A DNA stretch of 64,000 bases from Prevotella sp. E2-28 (lineage in GTDB: Bacteria > Bacteroidota > Bacteroidia > Bacteroidales > Bacteroidaceae), in assembly GCF_022024055.1 (NCBI RefSeq), contig NZ_CP091788.1:186001-250000 (forward strand), written 5' to 3'. Positions 25,143 through 35,489 of this stretch are shown here, in pieces; position 1 is the stretch's first letter; each line of letters starts with the position of its first letter. Both the position numbers and the translations under genes were made by a program. A model generated the notes under the pieces. It made no database searches, was not told the origin of the DNA, and was given only the letters and a program-made list of their open reading frames with translations.

Positions 25143-28040
25143 ATGGGAGTACGATTAAATAAAGTATTAACAGAACTGAATATAGGACTTCAAACGGCAG
25201 TTGATTTCCTAAAGAAAAAGAGCAGTCTGGGCGAGATACGCGACGACGCTACTACTAATACCAAAATCTCAGACGAACAGTATGAGGCGCTGGTACGTGA
25301 GTTCAGTGGCGATAAAGCCGTAAAGACACAGGCCGAGAAACTTTTCACCAAGATTAAGGAGAAGAAAGAGAAGAAGCCTGCGGAAAGACCTGCTGCTCCT
25401 GCATCAGCACCTGTGGAAGACGAGCCTGTTGAAACGGCTACTCGTCAGCAGTTCAAGCCCCTTGGTAAGATTGACCTTGAGAGTTTGAATAAACCAAAGG
25501 CTAAGCCTGTTGAGCCTGTTGTAGAGACAAAACCAGAGCCAGAGGCACCTGCCGAGCCAGAGGCTCCTGTTGAGAAGGAGGAGGAAATTGTGTTGCCCCA
25601 GCCAGAAGAGCCTGAGGTTGATGAGGTTGTTGATGATGAGCCTGAAATGGTGGAAGATTCAGACGATACTGAAAGTTCTGACGATTTTGAAGACTCAGAT
25701 GACTCAGACGACTCTGACGAACAGGAAAGCGCTAGCAGTTCTAATGCTGGTCCTGAGATATTCACTTTGAAAAGCGAGGTAAAACTGGCTCCAAAGGTGA
25801 ACGTGTTGGGTAAGATTGACCTGTCAACTCTGAATCAGAGCACTCGTCCTAAGAAAAAGTCTAAGGAGGAGAAACGTAAACAGCGTGAAGAGAAGGCTGC
25901 CCAGATGCATGGTGGAGCTAATGCGCAAAGTGGTGAAAAGCGCAAACGTGAGCGCATCCGTACTGGTAAGGTTGATATAGAGGAGGCTGCAAAACAGCAG
26001 CAACAGCAAGGCCAGAACCAGAAGAAAAACAAAAACAAGGGCGGCAACCAAAACTTCCAAGATAACAACCAGCAACAGGGTGGTAAGAATAACAAGAAGA
26101 ATAAGAACCGTCAACCCGTTCGCCCATTGGAGGCTAACGAGGAAGACGTTGCACGTCAGGTAAAGGAGACGCTAGCACGTCTAACTTCTAAGACTTCCCA
26201 GAACAAGAAGGGCGCTAAGTACCGTAAGGAGAAGCGCGATGCTGTTCAGGAGCGTATGAGCGAGGAGATGGCAGCAGAGGCAGCACAGAGCAAGGTGCTG
26301 AAGCTCACTGAGTTCGTGACTGTTTCTGAACTTGCAACCATGATGGATGTGCCTGTTGTGAAGGTTATTGGTACCTGTATGTCTGTAGGTATCATGGTGT
26401 CTATCAACCAGCGCCTGAATGCTGAGACCATCAATCTCGTTGCTGAGGAATTTGGTTTCACCACAGAATATGTATCTGCTGAAGTGCAGGAAGCTATCAC
26501 TGAGGAGGTGGATGATGAGAACGATCTGATTTCTCGTGCTCCTATTGTGACGGTGATGGGTCACGTTGACCACGGTAAGACATCATTGCTCGACCATATC
26601 CGCAACACTAACGTGATTGCTGGTGAGGCTGGTGGTATTACTCAGCACATCGGTGCTTACAATGTGAAGCTGAAGGATGGTCATAGCATCACCTTCCTGG
26701 ATACTCCTGGTCACGAGGCCTTCACGGCTATGCGTGCCCGTGGTGCTCAGGTAACCGATATTGCCATCATCATTGTGGCTGCCGATGACTCTGTGATGCC
26801 TACAACTAAGGAGGCTATCGCTCATGCTCAGGCTGCCAACGTTCCTATGGTATTCGCTATCAATAAGATTGATAAGCCAGGTGCTAACCCCGATAAGATT
26901 CGTGAGGACTTGGCTAATATGAACCTGCTTGTAGAAGAGTGGGGTGGTAAGTACCAGTGTCAGGAAATCAGCGCTAAGAAGGGTGTTGGTGTCTATGAAC
27001 TGCTGGAGAAGGTGCTGCTTGAGGCCGAGATGCTCGACCTGAAGGCTAATCCTAATCGTAAGGCTACTGGTTCTATCATCGAGTCTTCACTCGACAAGGG
27101 TCGTGGTTATGTATCTACTGTCCTCGTGTCTAACGGTACGCTGAAGGTGGGTGACGTAGTTATTGCTGGTACTGCTTGGGGTAAGGTAAAGGCTATGTTC
27201 AATGAGCGTAATCAGCGCATTGAGAAGGCAGGTCCTGCCGAGCCCGCTATCATCCTGGGTCTGAACGGTGCTCCTACTGCTGGTGACTCGTTCCACGTGA
27301 TGGAGTCTGAGCAGGAAGCACGTGATATTGCCAACAAGCGTATCCAGTTGCAGCGTGAGCAGTCATTGCGTACTACTACGAAGCTTGGTCTCGACGAGCT
27401 CTCACATCGTATTGCTTTGGGTGAGTTCCATGAGTTGAATATCATTGTGAAGGGTGATACCGATGGTTCTATCGAGGCTCTGTCTGACTCGTTCATCAAG
27501 CTCTCTACAGAGAAGGTGCAGGTTAACGTTATCTCGAAGGCTGTAGGTCAGATTTCAGAGAACGACGTGATGCTGGCTTCTGCTTCTCAGGCTATCATCG
27601 TAGGCTTCCAAGTGCGTCCTTCTGGTGAAGCACGTCGCTTGGCTGAGCGTGAGGGCGTGGAAATCAATACCTATTCTATCATCTATGATGCTATTGACGA
27701 TGTGCGTTCTACCATGCAGGGTATGCTTGACAAGGTGAAGAAGGAAATCGTTAGTGGTATGATTGAGGTGAAGCAGGTCTTCAAGATTTCGAAGGTGGGT
27801 ACTGTTGCCGGTGGTCTGGTTACTGAAGGTAAGGTACACAACAAGGACAAGGCTCGCGTTATCCGCGACGGTATTGTGGTTCACACCGCTCCTATCGATG
27901 CTCTGAAGCGTTACAAGGATGATGCTAAGGAGGTCGCTACAGGCTTGGAGTGTGGTATCTCACTCGTCAACTTCAACGATATTCAGGTGGGCGATATGAT
28001 TGAGACGTTCACTGAGATTGAGGTGGAACAGAAACTGTAA
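25143..28040 (+). CDS. infB: translation initiation factor IF-2
   Basis: A 965-residue GTPase that brings initiator tRNA to the 30S subunit. The N-terminal IF2_N segment (about 1-50) is followed by a long low-complexity region (about 75-370): Pro/Glu-rich, a Ser/Asp run near 175-200, then Lys/Arg/Gln/Asn-rich. Next come a second IF2_N, then the G domain with GHVDHGKT (473-480), DTPGHEAF and NKID. Domains II to IV follow, with [20 protein letters not shown] and [20 protein letters not shown]. The low-complexity arm is typical in kind for Bacteroidetes IF-2. Confidence 0.97.
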   Translation: MGVRLNKVLTELNIGLQTAVDFLKKKSSLGEIRDDATTNTKISDEQYEALVREFSGDKAVKTQAEKLFTKIKEKKEKKPAERPAAPASAPVEDEPVETATRQQFKPLGKIDLESLNKPKAKPVEPVVETKPEPEAPAEPEAPVEKEEEIVLPQPEEPEVDEVVDDEPEMVEDSDDTESSDDFEDSDDSDDSDEQESASSSNAGPEIFTLKSEVKLAPKVNVLGKIDLSTLNQSTRPKKKSKEEKRKQREEKAAQMHGGANAQSGEKRKRERIRTGKVDIEEAAKQQQQQGQNQKKNKNKGGNQNFQDNNQQQGGKNNKKNKNRQPVRPLEANEEDVARQVKETLARLTSKTSQNKKGAKYRKEKRDAVQERMSEEMAAEAAQSKVLKLTEFVTVSELATMMDVPVVKVIGTCMSVGIMVSINQRLNAETINLVAEEFGFTTEYVSAEVQEAITEEVDDENDLISRAPIVTVMGHVDHGKTSLLDHIRNTNVIAGEAGGITQHIGAYNVKLKDGHSITFLDTPGHEAFTAMRARGAQVTDIAIIIVAADDSVMPTTKEAIAHAQAANVPMVFAINKIDKPGANPDKIREDLANMNLLVEEWGGKYQCQEISAKKGVGVYELLEKVLLEAEMLDLKANPNRKATGSIIESSLDKGRGYVSTVLVSNGTLKVGDVVIAGTAWGKVKAMFNERNQRIEKAGPAEPAIILGLNGAPTAGDSFHVMESEQEARDIANKRIQLQREQSLRTTTKLGLDELSHRIALGEFHELNIIVKGDTDGSIEALSDSFIKLSTEKVQVNVISKAVGQISENDVMLASASQAIIVGFQVRPSGEARRLAEREGVEINTYSIIYDAIDDVRSTMQGMLDKVKKEIVSGMIEVKQVFKISKVGTVAGGLVTEGKVHNKDKARVIRDGIVVHTAPIDALKRYKDDAKEVATGLECGISLVNFNDIQVGDMIETFTEIEVEQKL

Positions 28041-28042
28041 TA

Positions 28043-29491
28043 ATGTCTGATAATAAGAATGAATTTGTACGTCAGGTAGCTGAACAAAAATACGAGTTTG
28101 GTTTCACTACCGACGTACATACTGAGATAATAGAGAAAGGGCTGAACGAGGATATCGTTCGGCTCATCTCTGCTAAGAAAGGGGAGCCCGAGTGGATGCT
28201 TGAGTTCCGCCTGAAGGCATTCCGCTACTGGAAAGAGCAGCAGGAACCAAAGTGGGGGCATGTGCATGTGCCTGAGATTGACTATCAGGCTATTAGCTAC
28301 TATGCCGACCCACTGGCTAAGAAGCCCGAAGGCGACGGAAAGATTGACCCTGAATTGGAGAAGACCTTCGATAAACTGGGTATTCCTTTGGAGGAACGCC
28401 TGGCTTTGAGTGGCAACACGGCTGTGGATGCCATTATGGACTCCGTATCTGTAAAGACCACCTTCAAGGAGAAATTGCGTGAGAAGGGTGTTATCTTCTG
28501 TTCTATTGGTGAGGCTATCAAGGAACACGGCGATCTGGTTCGTCAGTATCTGGGCACGGTAGTACCTTATAAAGATAATTTCTTTGCGGCCCTCAACTCG
28601 GCTGTATTCTCTGATGGCTCATTTGTGTATATCCCAAAGGGCGTGCGCTGTCCTATGGAGCTGAGCTCTTATTTCCGCATCAACGCCAGAAATACAGGCC
28701 AGTTTGAGCGTACGCTGATTATTGCCGATGATGATGCCTACGTATCGTATCTCGAGGGTTGCACGGCTCCTATGCGTGACGAGAACCAACTTCATGCGGC
28801 TATCGTAGAGATTATCGTGATGAATCGTGCTGAGGTGAAGTATTCTACCGTACAGAACTGGTATCCTGGTGATGAGAACGGTAAGGGCGGCGTGCTGAAT
28901 CTGGTGACGAAGCGTGGCGACCTGCGTGGCGTTGACTCCAAGCTCTCGTGGACACAGGTAGAGACGGGTTCTGCTATTACTTGGAAATACCCCTCATGTA
29001 TCTTGCGTGGCGACCGTTCACAGGCAGAGTTCTATAGCGTGGCCGTGACCAACAATTATCAGGAGGCCGATACGGGTACGAAGATGATTCATTTGGGTAA
29101 GGATACGAAGTCAACGATTATCTCAAAGGGTATCTCGGCTGGCCACTCGCAGAACTCGTATCGCGGACTGGTACGTGCTGCTGCTACAGCAGATAATGCA
29201 CGAAACTATTCTTCGTGCGACTCGCTGTTGCTGGGTTCTGACTGTGGTGCGCATACCTTCCCCTATATGGACGTACACAATGATACGGCTATCTTTGAGC
29301 ACGAGGCAACGACATCAAAGATTTCAGAAGCACAACTGTTCTACTGCAATCAGCGCGGCATACCTACCGAGCAGGCTGTTGGCCTTATTGTCAACGGCTA
29401 TGCGAAAGAGGTGATTCAGAAATTGCCGATGGAGTTCGCCGTCGAGGCTCAGAAACTTTTGAGCGTCTCGCTGGAGGGAACAGTAGGATAA
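28043..29491 (+). CDS. sufB: Fe-S cluster assembly protein SufB
   Basis: A 482-residue scaffold subunit of the SufBCD complex. Family blocks are [60 protein letters not shown] and [20 protein letters not shown]. The last contains the Cys used for cluster assembly in homologs. The ATG is 2 nt after the infB stop, so sufB is translated from the rimP-nusA-infB transcript. Its partners sufC and sufD are 3 kb further on, behind an inserted two-gene unit on the other strand. Confidence 0.96.
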   Translation: MSDNKNEFVRQVAEQKYEFGFTTDVHTEIIEKGLNEDIVRLISAKKGEPEWMLEFRLKAFRYWKEQQEPKWGHVHVPEIDYQAISYYADPLAKKPEGDGKIDPELEKTFDKLGIPLEERLALSGNTAVDAIMDSVSVKTTFKEKLREKGVIFCSIGEAIKEHGDLVRQYLGTVVPYKDNFFAALNSAVFSDGSFVYIPKGVRCPMELSSYFRINARNTGQFERTLIIADDDAYVSYLEGCTAPMRDENQLHAAIVEIIVMNRAEVKYSTVQNWYPGDENGKGGVLNLVTKRGDLRGVDSKLSWTQVETGSAITWKYPSCILRGDRSQAEFYSVAVTNNYQEADTGTKMIHLGKDTKSTIISKGISAGHSQNSYRGLVRAAATADNARNYSSCDSLLLGSDCGAHTFPYMDVHNDTAIFEHEATTSKISEAQLFYCNQRGIPTEQAVGLIVNGYAKEVIQKLPMEFAVEAQKLLSVSLEGTVG

Positions 29492-29496
29492 TAAGT

Positions 29497-29530
29497 AAAG
29501 GAGTTCTTAACGCAAGAACTCCTTTTTTTA
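29497..29530. terminator. bidirectional terminator after sufB and the sensor kinase
   Basis: A 12-bp perfect stem (29497-29508 with 29514-29525), 5-nt loop, T-run on the plus strand and a short A-rich tract on the other side. It closes the rimP-nusA-infB-sufB operon 5 nt after the stop and lies next to the convergent kinase stop at 29531. Confidence 0.9.
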
Positions 29531-31525
29531 TTATACAGGTAATGTCATGATGAAGCGGGCACCTTGGGTGTAGGTGGTGTCAAGGATGACGTTGCCGCCC
29601 AGTCGGTTGGCTATGCTGCGAGCTACGGTAAGACCTATACCCGTACCTTCCTTGTTCTCATCCAGTTGTACGAACTCCTCGAAGATATGCTCGGCCTCGT
29701 CTAAAGGTACGCCGATTCCTGTATCCTCGATGGTATAACGGATGATTCCCTCAGAAGGATAATCTACTTTCAGATGGATATTGCCTTCCTTGGTATATTT
29801 CTCAGCATTGTCGAGTAGCAGTACAAGGGCACGCGTAGCAGCCTGTTCGTTAGTCTGAATACGGATGTCGTTAACGTTGTCACCCAGTTGCAGGTCAATG
29901 GGAATTCTGTATTTCTTGCCCTGGGGGAAGGTGTTCATAGCCTCTATGGCAATCTGTACGGCAGGGATATTGTCCGTACGCTCTATCACGGTCTTACTAC
30001 TGGTTTCACTCAGTTCCAGCATCTTGTTCACCAGTTCAGTGATGCGGATAGAACTCTCCATGATTTTGCGGTTCATGTCCTGCTTGGTCTCCTCATCGAG
30101 CTTGATGTCTGGTGTAGAGATAATCTGCGCAAAGCCACTCAGAATATTCAGTGGCGTGCGAATCTCGTGCGACATCTGATGGATAAACGATGTCTTCATG
30201 CGTGAGGATTCCATAGCTTTCTCGTTGGCTATCTCCAGTTGGTAGTAGGCAGTTTCCAGTCGCATGGATGCCTTATGACGGAAATAGATAATCAGTACGA
30301 AGAACATGATGATGAGGGCCAAGGCAACAACGGTGGCCACCATGCGCTGACGGTCCATGTCGGCCTTCTGCTGAACGAAGATTGTCTCCTTCTGTTGCAG
30401 GTTGTAAAGGGTAGCCAGTTCCAGAGCCTCGTCTTGCTGCATCTGGACGATGGCAGTATCGAGGGCCGAGCATATCTGCATACCGATGTTCAGAGCCGAG
30501 TCCACCTGATTGGCACCCACGTTAGCTCTGTATTTCTGAAGGAGATAATGCTGGATGATATCAAGCGAGAGCGTGGCGCCATATTTGTTGAGTTGTTCGT
30601 CGAAGACCTCAAAGTTATGGGCGGCTTCCTCCCATCGGTGTGCCGACATCAGGTAGGTGGTAGCCTCCAGTTTGCCGTCATTGCTCATTGCATATTCCGT
30701 CTGACGGGCCTTCTCGTAGGCCTTTGCAGCCTCGGCATGTTGCCCCATACCTTCCATGGTGGTGGCGCGGTAAAGGTTCAGACGCGTTTCCTGCTTGTCG
30801 TAGAATGCCTGTTCGGCATCGGCCAATTGCTTGTATTGGTTGAGCAGGTCCTCCAGATGCGAAGTCCAATAGAAGGCCTCGTTGAAGCGCTTCTGCAGGA
30901 GATAATTATCCGTGATGGTGATAACGCCAACGATGGCATTGGTGTATTGGCTGGCCGTAGGATTTTTAGTGGTCATGTTGGAATAGCGCAGAAAAGCTTT
31001 CTCGAAACTTACAGCTGCTTCGGTAGGTCTTTCCAGTTTCAGTTGGCAGCAGCCCACGGTGACCAGCAAATAAGTATAGTCGGAGCTTTGATCCTGTCCG
31101 GCTTTCTCCATCATCTCCATAGCGGGGATAGCCACCTTCATCGTAGCTTCATATTCCCCTTTCAGCAACAAGGCACCAGCCAGTCGGTTGGCCGATTTGG
31201 CATAGTATTCCTTATCTTCGTCGGTATGGATTTCTAGGGTGATGGCACGTTGCCAGTTGCTCTCTGCCAGTCGCATTTTCTTCTGACGTGAAAAAGCATA
31301 GCCACGCCAGTAGTAGGCCTTCATATCCGATAGCTCGCCTGTCTTCTGCATACTGTCGGCCAGGAAAATCAGACTGTCGTAGTCGTGATTCTTATAAGCT
31401 ATGTTGATGAGGCTGTCGGCATTGTCCGTCTTTGTGATATAGACATATTTCTCATCACAAGCGCAGAAGGTAGTGATGATGGATAAGGTGGCAAGTAGAA
31501 ATAGAATAAGGTGTTTTTTCTTCAT
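29531..31525 (-). CDS. TPR sensor histidine kinase
   Basis: A 664-residue membrane kinase. The N-terminal signal is lipoprotein-like (TTFCACDEK). TPR-type helices span about 40-370 (MKAYYWRGYAFSRQKKMRLA, NRLAGALLLKGEYEATMKVA), one membrane segment about 393-417, HisKA with the phospho-acceptor His453 in HQMSHEIRTPLN, and HATPase_c (LLDNAEKYTKEGNIHL, YTIEDTGIGVPLDEAEHIFE, GTGIGLTVARSIANRLGG). No receiver domain is attached and no response regulator is nearby, so its target is unknown. Its start overlaps the stop of the upstream membrane protein by 4 nt, so the pair is translationally coupled. Confidence 0.93.
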   Translation of the reverse strand: MKKKHLILFLLATLSIITTFCACDEKYVYITKTDNADSLINIAYKNHDYDSLIFLADSMQKTGELSDMKAYYWRGYAFSRQKKMRLAESNWQRAITLEIHTDEDKEYYAKSANRLAGALLLKGEYEATMKVAIPAMEMMEKAGQDQSSDYTYLLVTVGCCQLKLERPTEAAVSFEKAFLRYSNMTTKNPTASQYTNAIVGVITITDNYLLQKRFNEAFYWTSHLEDLLNQYKQLADAEQAFYDKQETRLNLYRATTMEGMGQHAEAAKAYEKARQTEYAMSNDGKLEATTYLMSAHRWEEAAHNFEVFDEQLNKYGATLSLDIIQHYLLQKYRANVGANQVDSALNIGMQICSALDTAIVQMQQDEALELATLYNLQQKETIFVQQKADMDRQRMVATVVALALIIMFFVLIIYFRHKASMRLETAYYQLEIANEKAMESSRMKTSFIHQMSHEIRTPLNILSGFAQIISTPDIKLDEETKQDMNRKIMESSIRITELVNKMLELSETSSKTVIERTDNIPAVQIAIEAMNTFPQGKKYRIPIDLQLGDNVNDIRIQTNEQAATRALVLLLDNAEKYTKEGNIHLKVDYPSEGIIRYTIEDTGIGVPLDEAEHIFEEFVQLDENKEGTGIGLTVARSIANRLGGNVILDTTYTQGARFIMTLPV

Positions 31526-32214
31526 GAGATAATCTTACCGTATTTAATCATGGAATAGGTCATATAAGCAAACATACCTACGCCCCCAATGAGAAGCAGG
31601 ACGAAGGGGTAGATGTCGTTAGGGAAAATGGCTGTGATAGCCACGCTGCCTATACCAAACAGCACGATACAGTCGCAGCACACCTGCATCCAGCGAATGA
31701 AATCCCTCATATTGCCCGATCCCATGCGTATGATACGCAGACTCACGCGATTATAAGTCCTGTAAAACGTGAAGACCGTATAGGTAGAATAGGCAAAGAA
31801 GACCATGAAGGCCAGAGATACATACATCGGTGCATGATGCCACAGCAGGGCGACTGTCCAGTAAGCTGTCAGACCTATGGCATAGACGATAAGGTCACGC
31901 ACAACGATGCCTTTCGTCAGGTATTTCGGATTAAGAAGAGGTATATAGCCCCAGTTGAAACAGATGGCACCAATATGGAAAAAGCTCACGGTGAGCGCTG
32001 ATGCAGCGGTGGGCCAGGTGTAGCGCCACAGGAAGATAGCTTGGATGAAGTAGCCTAAACCAAAGGTGACAAGCCATAACACGGTCAACAGACGTGAACG
32101 GTAATAGACGGTCTGTTGACGATAGGCATTGCTGCCAGAGTAAAGATAGGCTCCCATGCCTAAGTTGGTAAGTCCCGTAAGAACAAGGGCAATGACGTAA
32201 ATAGTCTGCTCCAT
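31522..32214 (-). CDS. seven-helix membrane protein coupled to the sensor kinase
   Basis: A 230-residue integral membrane protein with about seven hydrophobic segments (starting YVIALVLTGLTNLGMGAYLY and WLVTFGLGYFIQAIFLWRYT) and an Arg-rich cytoplasmic loop (FYRTYNRVSLRIIRMGSGNM). I do not recognise a named family. Overlap with the kinase gene strongly suggests a joint function, for example a membrane input module for the kinase. The two genes sit as a unit, on the opposite strand, between sufB and sufC. Confidence 0.8.
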   Translation of the reverse strand: MEQTIYVIALVLTGLTNLGMGAYLYSGSNAYRQQTVYYRSRLLTVLWLVTFGLGYFIQAIFLWRYTWPTAASALTVSFFHIGAICFNWGYIPLLNPKYLTKGIVVRDLIVYAIGLTAYWTVALLWHHAPMYVSLAFMVFFAYSTYTVFTFYRTYNRVSLRIIRMGSGNMRDFIRWMQVCCDCIVLFGIGSVAITAIFPNDIYPFVLLLIGGVGMFAYMTYSMIKYGKIIS

Positions 32215-32239
32215 TTATGGTCGGTTGATTTTTTCGCGG

Positions 32240-32270
32240 CAAAGTTACGAATAAGCAGGGAAAATACAAA
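32240..32270 (-). promoter_or_regulatory. promoter of the membrane protein/kinase pair
   Basis: -7 TAACTTTG (complement 32240-32247) and -33 TTTG (complement 32267-32270), 19 nt apart; leader about 20 nt. Confidence 0.7.
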
Positions 32271-32358
32271 ATAAAAAGGAAACTTTTTGAACAACTCGGC
32301 GTTTCATTACATGCAATTCGTCGTTTCATTGCGAGTGAATGACTAAAAATAGTTTACC

Positions 32359-32442
32359 CTCACTCAAAACGCAGGAAACTCCCTGCACCCTACACTGCCA
32401 TTAAAGCCTTTACCACAGGGAGTTTCCGAAGATTTGAGTGAG
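32359..32442. repeat. 84-bp two-tier perfect inverted repeat
   Basis: Outer arms CTCACTCAAA (32359-32368) and TTTGAGTGAG (32433-32442) are perfect over 10 bp. Inner arms GGAAACTCCCTG (32374-32385) and CAGGGAGTTTCC (32416-32427) are perfect over 12 bp. Symmetric 5-nt internal loops separate them, and the terminal loop is 30 nt. It lies in the 313-nt gap between the divergent membrane-protein and sufC genes, about 30 nt upstream of the sufC promoter and outside both predicted transcripts. Confidence 0.85.
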
Positions 32443-32472
32443 AGACGCCTAAAAAGAAAAATATATTTTCCT

Positions 32473-32503
32473 TTTGTATTTCTCTCGTTTTTCCGTACCT
32501 TTG
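32473..32503 (+). promoter_or_regulatory. promoter of sufC-sufD
   Basis: -33 TTTG (32473-32476) and -7 TACCTTTG (32496-32503), 19 nt apart; leader about 15-20 nt. Confidence 0.75.
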
Positions 32504-32527
32504 CAGTCTGAAAAGAAATGAATCAAG

Positions 32528-33283
32528 ATGTTAGAAGTAAGAAACTTGCACGCCAAGATAGGCGATAAAGAAATACTGAAAGGTATAGACCTGGTGATTA
32601 ATGATGGCGAGACACACGCTATCATGGGACCTAACGGTTCAGGAAAATCTACGCTCAGCGCCGTGCTCGTGGGCAATCCGCTTTACGAAGTGACTGAGGG
32701 CGAGGCTTTCTTCAATGGGAAAAACCTGTTGGAGATGAAGCCCGAGGACAGAGCTCACGAGGGCCTTTTCTTGAGTTTCCAGTATCCTGTGGAGATTCCT
32801 GGTGTCAGCATGAACAACTTCATGAAGGCTGCTATCAACGAGAAGCGTAAGTATCAGGGGCTGGAACCCCTGAATGCTGCTGAGTTCCTGAAGCTGATGC
32901 GCGAGAAGCGTAAGGTGGTGGAGCTCGACTCAAAACTGGCTAATCGCTCTGTAAACGAGGGCTTTAGCGGTGGTGAGAAGAAACGCAACGAGATTTTCCA
33001 GATGGCAATGCTGGAGCCGAAGTTGAGCATCCTTGACGAGACAGACTCTGGTCTGGATGTGGATGCTATGCGTATCGTGGCTGAGGGCGTGAACAAACTG
33101 CAGACGCCAGAGACCAGTTGCATCGTGATTACCCACTATGATCGCTTGTTGGAGATGATTAAGCCTCAGTTCGTGCATGTGCTCTACAAAGGAAAGATTG
33201 TGAAGACGGGTGGCCCTGAGTTGGCTCAGCAGATTCAGGAGCACGGCTACGACTGGATTAAGGAAGAAATCGGAGAAGAGTAA
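32528..33283 (+). CDS. sufC: Fe-S cluster assembly ATPase SufC
   Basis: A 251-residue ABC-type ATPase that drives the SufBD scaffold. It has Walker A (GPNGSGKSTLS, about 35-45), a Q-loop (LSFQYPVEIPG), an ABC signature of SufC type (FSGGEKKRNEIFQM), Walker B (KLSILDETDSGLDVDAM) and the switch His in VITHYDRLL. Length and motifs are standard. Its stop overlaps the sufD start by one base (TAATG). Confidence 0.97.
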   Translation: MLEVRNLHAKIGDKEILKGIDLVINDGETHAIMGPNGSGKSTLSAVLVGNPLYEVTEGEAFFNGKNLLEMKPEDRAHEGLFLSFQYPVEIPGVSMNNFMKAAINEKRKYQGLEPLNAAEFLKLMREKRKVVELDSKLANRSVNEGFSGGEKKRNEIFQMAMLEPKLSILDETDSGLDVDAMRIVAEGVNKLQTPETSCIVITHYDRLLEMIKPQFVHVLYKGKIVKTGGPELAQQIQEHGYDWIKEEIGEE

Positions 33284-34638
33284 TGGGGAGCGAACAGCAA
33301 TATATAGATCTATATAAAGAGGCACGTGAGATGATCTTCTCACATGCTCCAGAGCCGATGAACGTCGTGCGCGATGAGGCCTTTGAGCATTTTGTGTCGA
33401 GTGGTTTCCCCACTCGAAAGGTGGAGCGCTATAAATATACGGATATCCAGAAGCTCTTTGAGCCCAACTTCGGCGTAAATATCAATCGTCTGCAGATACC
33501 TGTTGACCCCTACGAGACGTTCCGTTGCGATGTGCCTAACCTAAGCACTAGCCTTTACTTCGTGGTAAACGATATGTTTTATCACGATGAGAAGCCCAAG
33601 GGGCATCTGCCTGAGGGCGTGATAGTAGGTTCTATGCGCGACTATCCTGAGTTGGTGAGTAAGTATTATGCCAAGCAGGCCAAGACCAGCGAGGACGGAA
33701 TAACAGCTCTTAATACCATGCTGGCACAGGATGGTATGTTGATTTATGTGCCTAAGAATGTAAAGGTTGATCGTGCTATACAGGTCATTAACATTCTGAA
33801 GGCTACACCTCAGAATGCTCAGCGCCAGGTGCCCGATTTGATGGTCAACCGTCGTGTGCTCATCATTCTAGAGACGAATGCCGAGATAAAAATACTGTTC
33901 TGTGACCATGCTGCTGATGATAGTAACTTCTTAGCTACTCAGGTTATTGAGGCTTATGTGGGCGAAAATGCCTCTTTGGATTTATATTGCATGGAGGAGA
34001 CTCATCATAAGAATGTGCGTGTGAGCAATGTGTATATCGATCAGCAGGCTAATAGTCGTGTGAATCATAATGTTATCACGCTCCATAATGGTGTTACTCG
34101 CAATAAGCTCGATCTTACCTTCAATGGCGAGGGTGCCGAGTGCCAGTGCTATGGCTGTGTGATTGCCGACAAGCAGCAACATGTAGATAATAACACACTC
34201 ATCGCTCATAGGGTGCCTCATTGCACCTCTACGGAGCTTTATAAGTATGTGCTTGATGATAAGGCCACGGGTGCCTTTGCTGGTCGTGTGCTTGTAGAAC
34301 ATGGTGCACAGCAGACTGCTTCGCAGATGACAAATCAGAACCTTACAGCCACGAAGGAAGCACGCATGTACACCCAGCCGATGCTGGAGATTTATGCTGA
34401 TGACGTGAAGTGTGCGCATGGTTCTACTGTAGGTCAACTCAATGATGCAGCCCTCTTCTACATGCGTCAGCGTGGTATTCCCCTTAAAGAGGCTAAGTTG
34501 CTCCTTCAGAATGCCTTCATCAACGAGGTGATAGACCACATGCAGTTAGAGCCCTTACGCGATCGTCTGCATTATCTAGTAGAGAAGCGCTTCCGTGGAG
34601 AATTGAATAAGTGCACAGGATGCAAGCTGTGTAAGTGA
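33283..34638 (+). CDS. sufD: Fe-S cluster assembly protein SufD
   Basis: A 451-residue scaffold partner of SufB and SufC. The C-terminal two thirds form the right-handed beta-helix shared with SufB (ADKQQHVDNNTLIAHRVPHC, LEIYADDVKCAHGSTVGQLN). The His in KCAHGSTVG is the conserved cluster-assembly residue. The last residues read GELNKCTGCKLCK, a three-Cys tail worth noting as a possible metal ligand. Translation is coupled to sufC through TAATG. Confidence 0.95.
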   Translation: MGSEQQYIDLYKEAREMIFSHAPEPMNVVRDEAFEHFVSSGFPTRKVERYKYTDIQKLFEPNFGVNINRLQIPVDPYETFRCDVPNLSTSLYFVVNDMFYHDEKPKGHLPEGVIVGSMRDYPELVSKYYAKQAKTSEDGITALNTMLAQDGMLIYVPKNVKVDRAIQVINILKATPQNAQRQVPDLMVNRRVLIILETNAEIKILFCDHAADDSNFLATQVIEAYVGENASLDLYCMEETHHKNVRVSNVYIDQQANSRVNHNVITLHNGVTRNKLDLTFNGEGAECQCYGCVIADKQQHVDNNTLIAHRVPHCTSTELYKYVLDDKATGAFAGRVLVEHGAQQTASQMTNQNLTATKEARMYTQPMLEIYADDVKCAHGSTVGQLNDAALFYMRQRGIPLKEAKLLLQNAFINEVIDHMQLEPLRDRLHYLVEKRFRGELNKCTGCKLCK

Positions 34639-34643
34639 TTTTA

Positions 34644-34677
34644 AAAAAAGGCGAGGACTCAAATCCTCGCCTTTTTT
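34644..34677 (+). terminator. terminator after sufD
   Basis: A 14-bp perfect stem including the A and T tracts (34644-34657 with 34664-34677, 6-nt loop). The GC core is GGCGAGGA with TCCTCGCC, followed by a T-run. It probably serves the convergent gene at 34697 as well. Confidence 0.9.
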
Positions 34678-34696
34678 ATTGGTGTTATTCTTTTGC

Positions 34697-35455
34697 TTAC
34701 TTCTTCAGCATCTTCTTGCCTTCCTGCACGTAGATGCCTCTGTCGGTCTTGTTGAGCTTGCGTCCACTTAAATCATAAACCTTGTCAGATGTGCTCTGCA
34801 GGTTGATGTTCTTGATGGCTGTTACTTCGGCCTGTGATACGTGCTTGATGCGAAGCTCCTGAGCTGTAGCGTTCTGCAGGTCCCATGAGAAGCCGCAACG
34901 GGTAGGCAGGAATGCCTTGTCAGCCTGGGTACGGATGAGCACGCTCTCCAGAGGTGTTACTTTCTGCTGGGCAGGAATACCATAGAGTCCGTCCTTCTTA
35001 ACGGTCTCCCAATTGCTGCTGAAGGTAACGGTGTTGCCTGCATTATCACTCAGACGGATGGCCTTCAGTTCGTTGTTGACTGTCAGGGCCTCATTATTCT
35101 TAACGCGCAGGTACTGGCTCTTTGGTGAATAAATCAGGTAAGGAACACCTGCCTGAAGACCTTCGTTGGTGCACTCTACGAAATAGAGGTTCAGTACGTT
35201 GCCTTCCTGCTGAATACCAGCGAAGCGCTCTGCCTTTACATCGCCCAGCTGCTCGGCTGTTACTGACATAGGCAGACAAAGGGTGTTATAGCCTGCAAAG
35301 AGATAGCGGTTGAGTTGAGCTGTCTGATCTGTATTCTGAAGCAGTTCCAAGTTCAGTTTCTCATTGCTGGCATATACGTTTTTCACTTGGCCTTGTGCAA
35401 ACGCTGAGGTGCTCAGGGCCGTTACCATTGTCATTGCAAGTAATAACTTTTTCAT
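34697..35455 (-). CDS. secreted protein with T9SS-like tail
   Basis: A 252-residue protein with a signal peptide (residues 1-20, MVTALSTSAFAQ). A beta-rich body (RYLFAGYNTLCLPMSVTAEQ, GVPYLIYSPKSQYLRV) precedes a tail KVYDLSGRKLNKTDRGIYVQ ending EGKKMLKK. The body type is frequent in secreted Prevotella proteins and has no known activity. The gene lies alone between sufD and sufS on the opposite strand, so it interrupts the suf cluster, and it shares a divergent promoter region with sufS. Confidence 0.82.
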   Translation of the reverse strand: MKKLLLAMTMVTALSTSAFAQGQVKNVYASNEKLNLELLQNTDQTAQLNRYLFAGYNTLCLPMSVTAEQLGDVKAERFAGIQQEGNVLNLYFVECTNEGLQAGVPYLIYSPKSQYLRVKNNEALTVNNELKAIRLSDNAGNTVTFSSNWETVKKDGLYGIPAQQKVTPLESVLIRTQADKAFLPTRCGFSWDLQNATAQELRIKHVSQAEVTAIKNINLQSTSDKVYDLSGRKLNKTDRGIYVQEGKKMLKK

Positions 35456-35489
35456 AAGCTGTATGTTTTAAGTGTTTAGTCTCTGGCTG

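Noticed and set aside
32359..32442. Integron attC site or rho-independent terminator
   Set aside because: No integrase or cassette pattern is near, the loop is 30 nt, there is no T-run after the stem, and neither flanking gene reads toward it.
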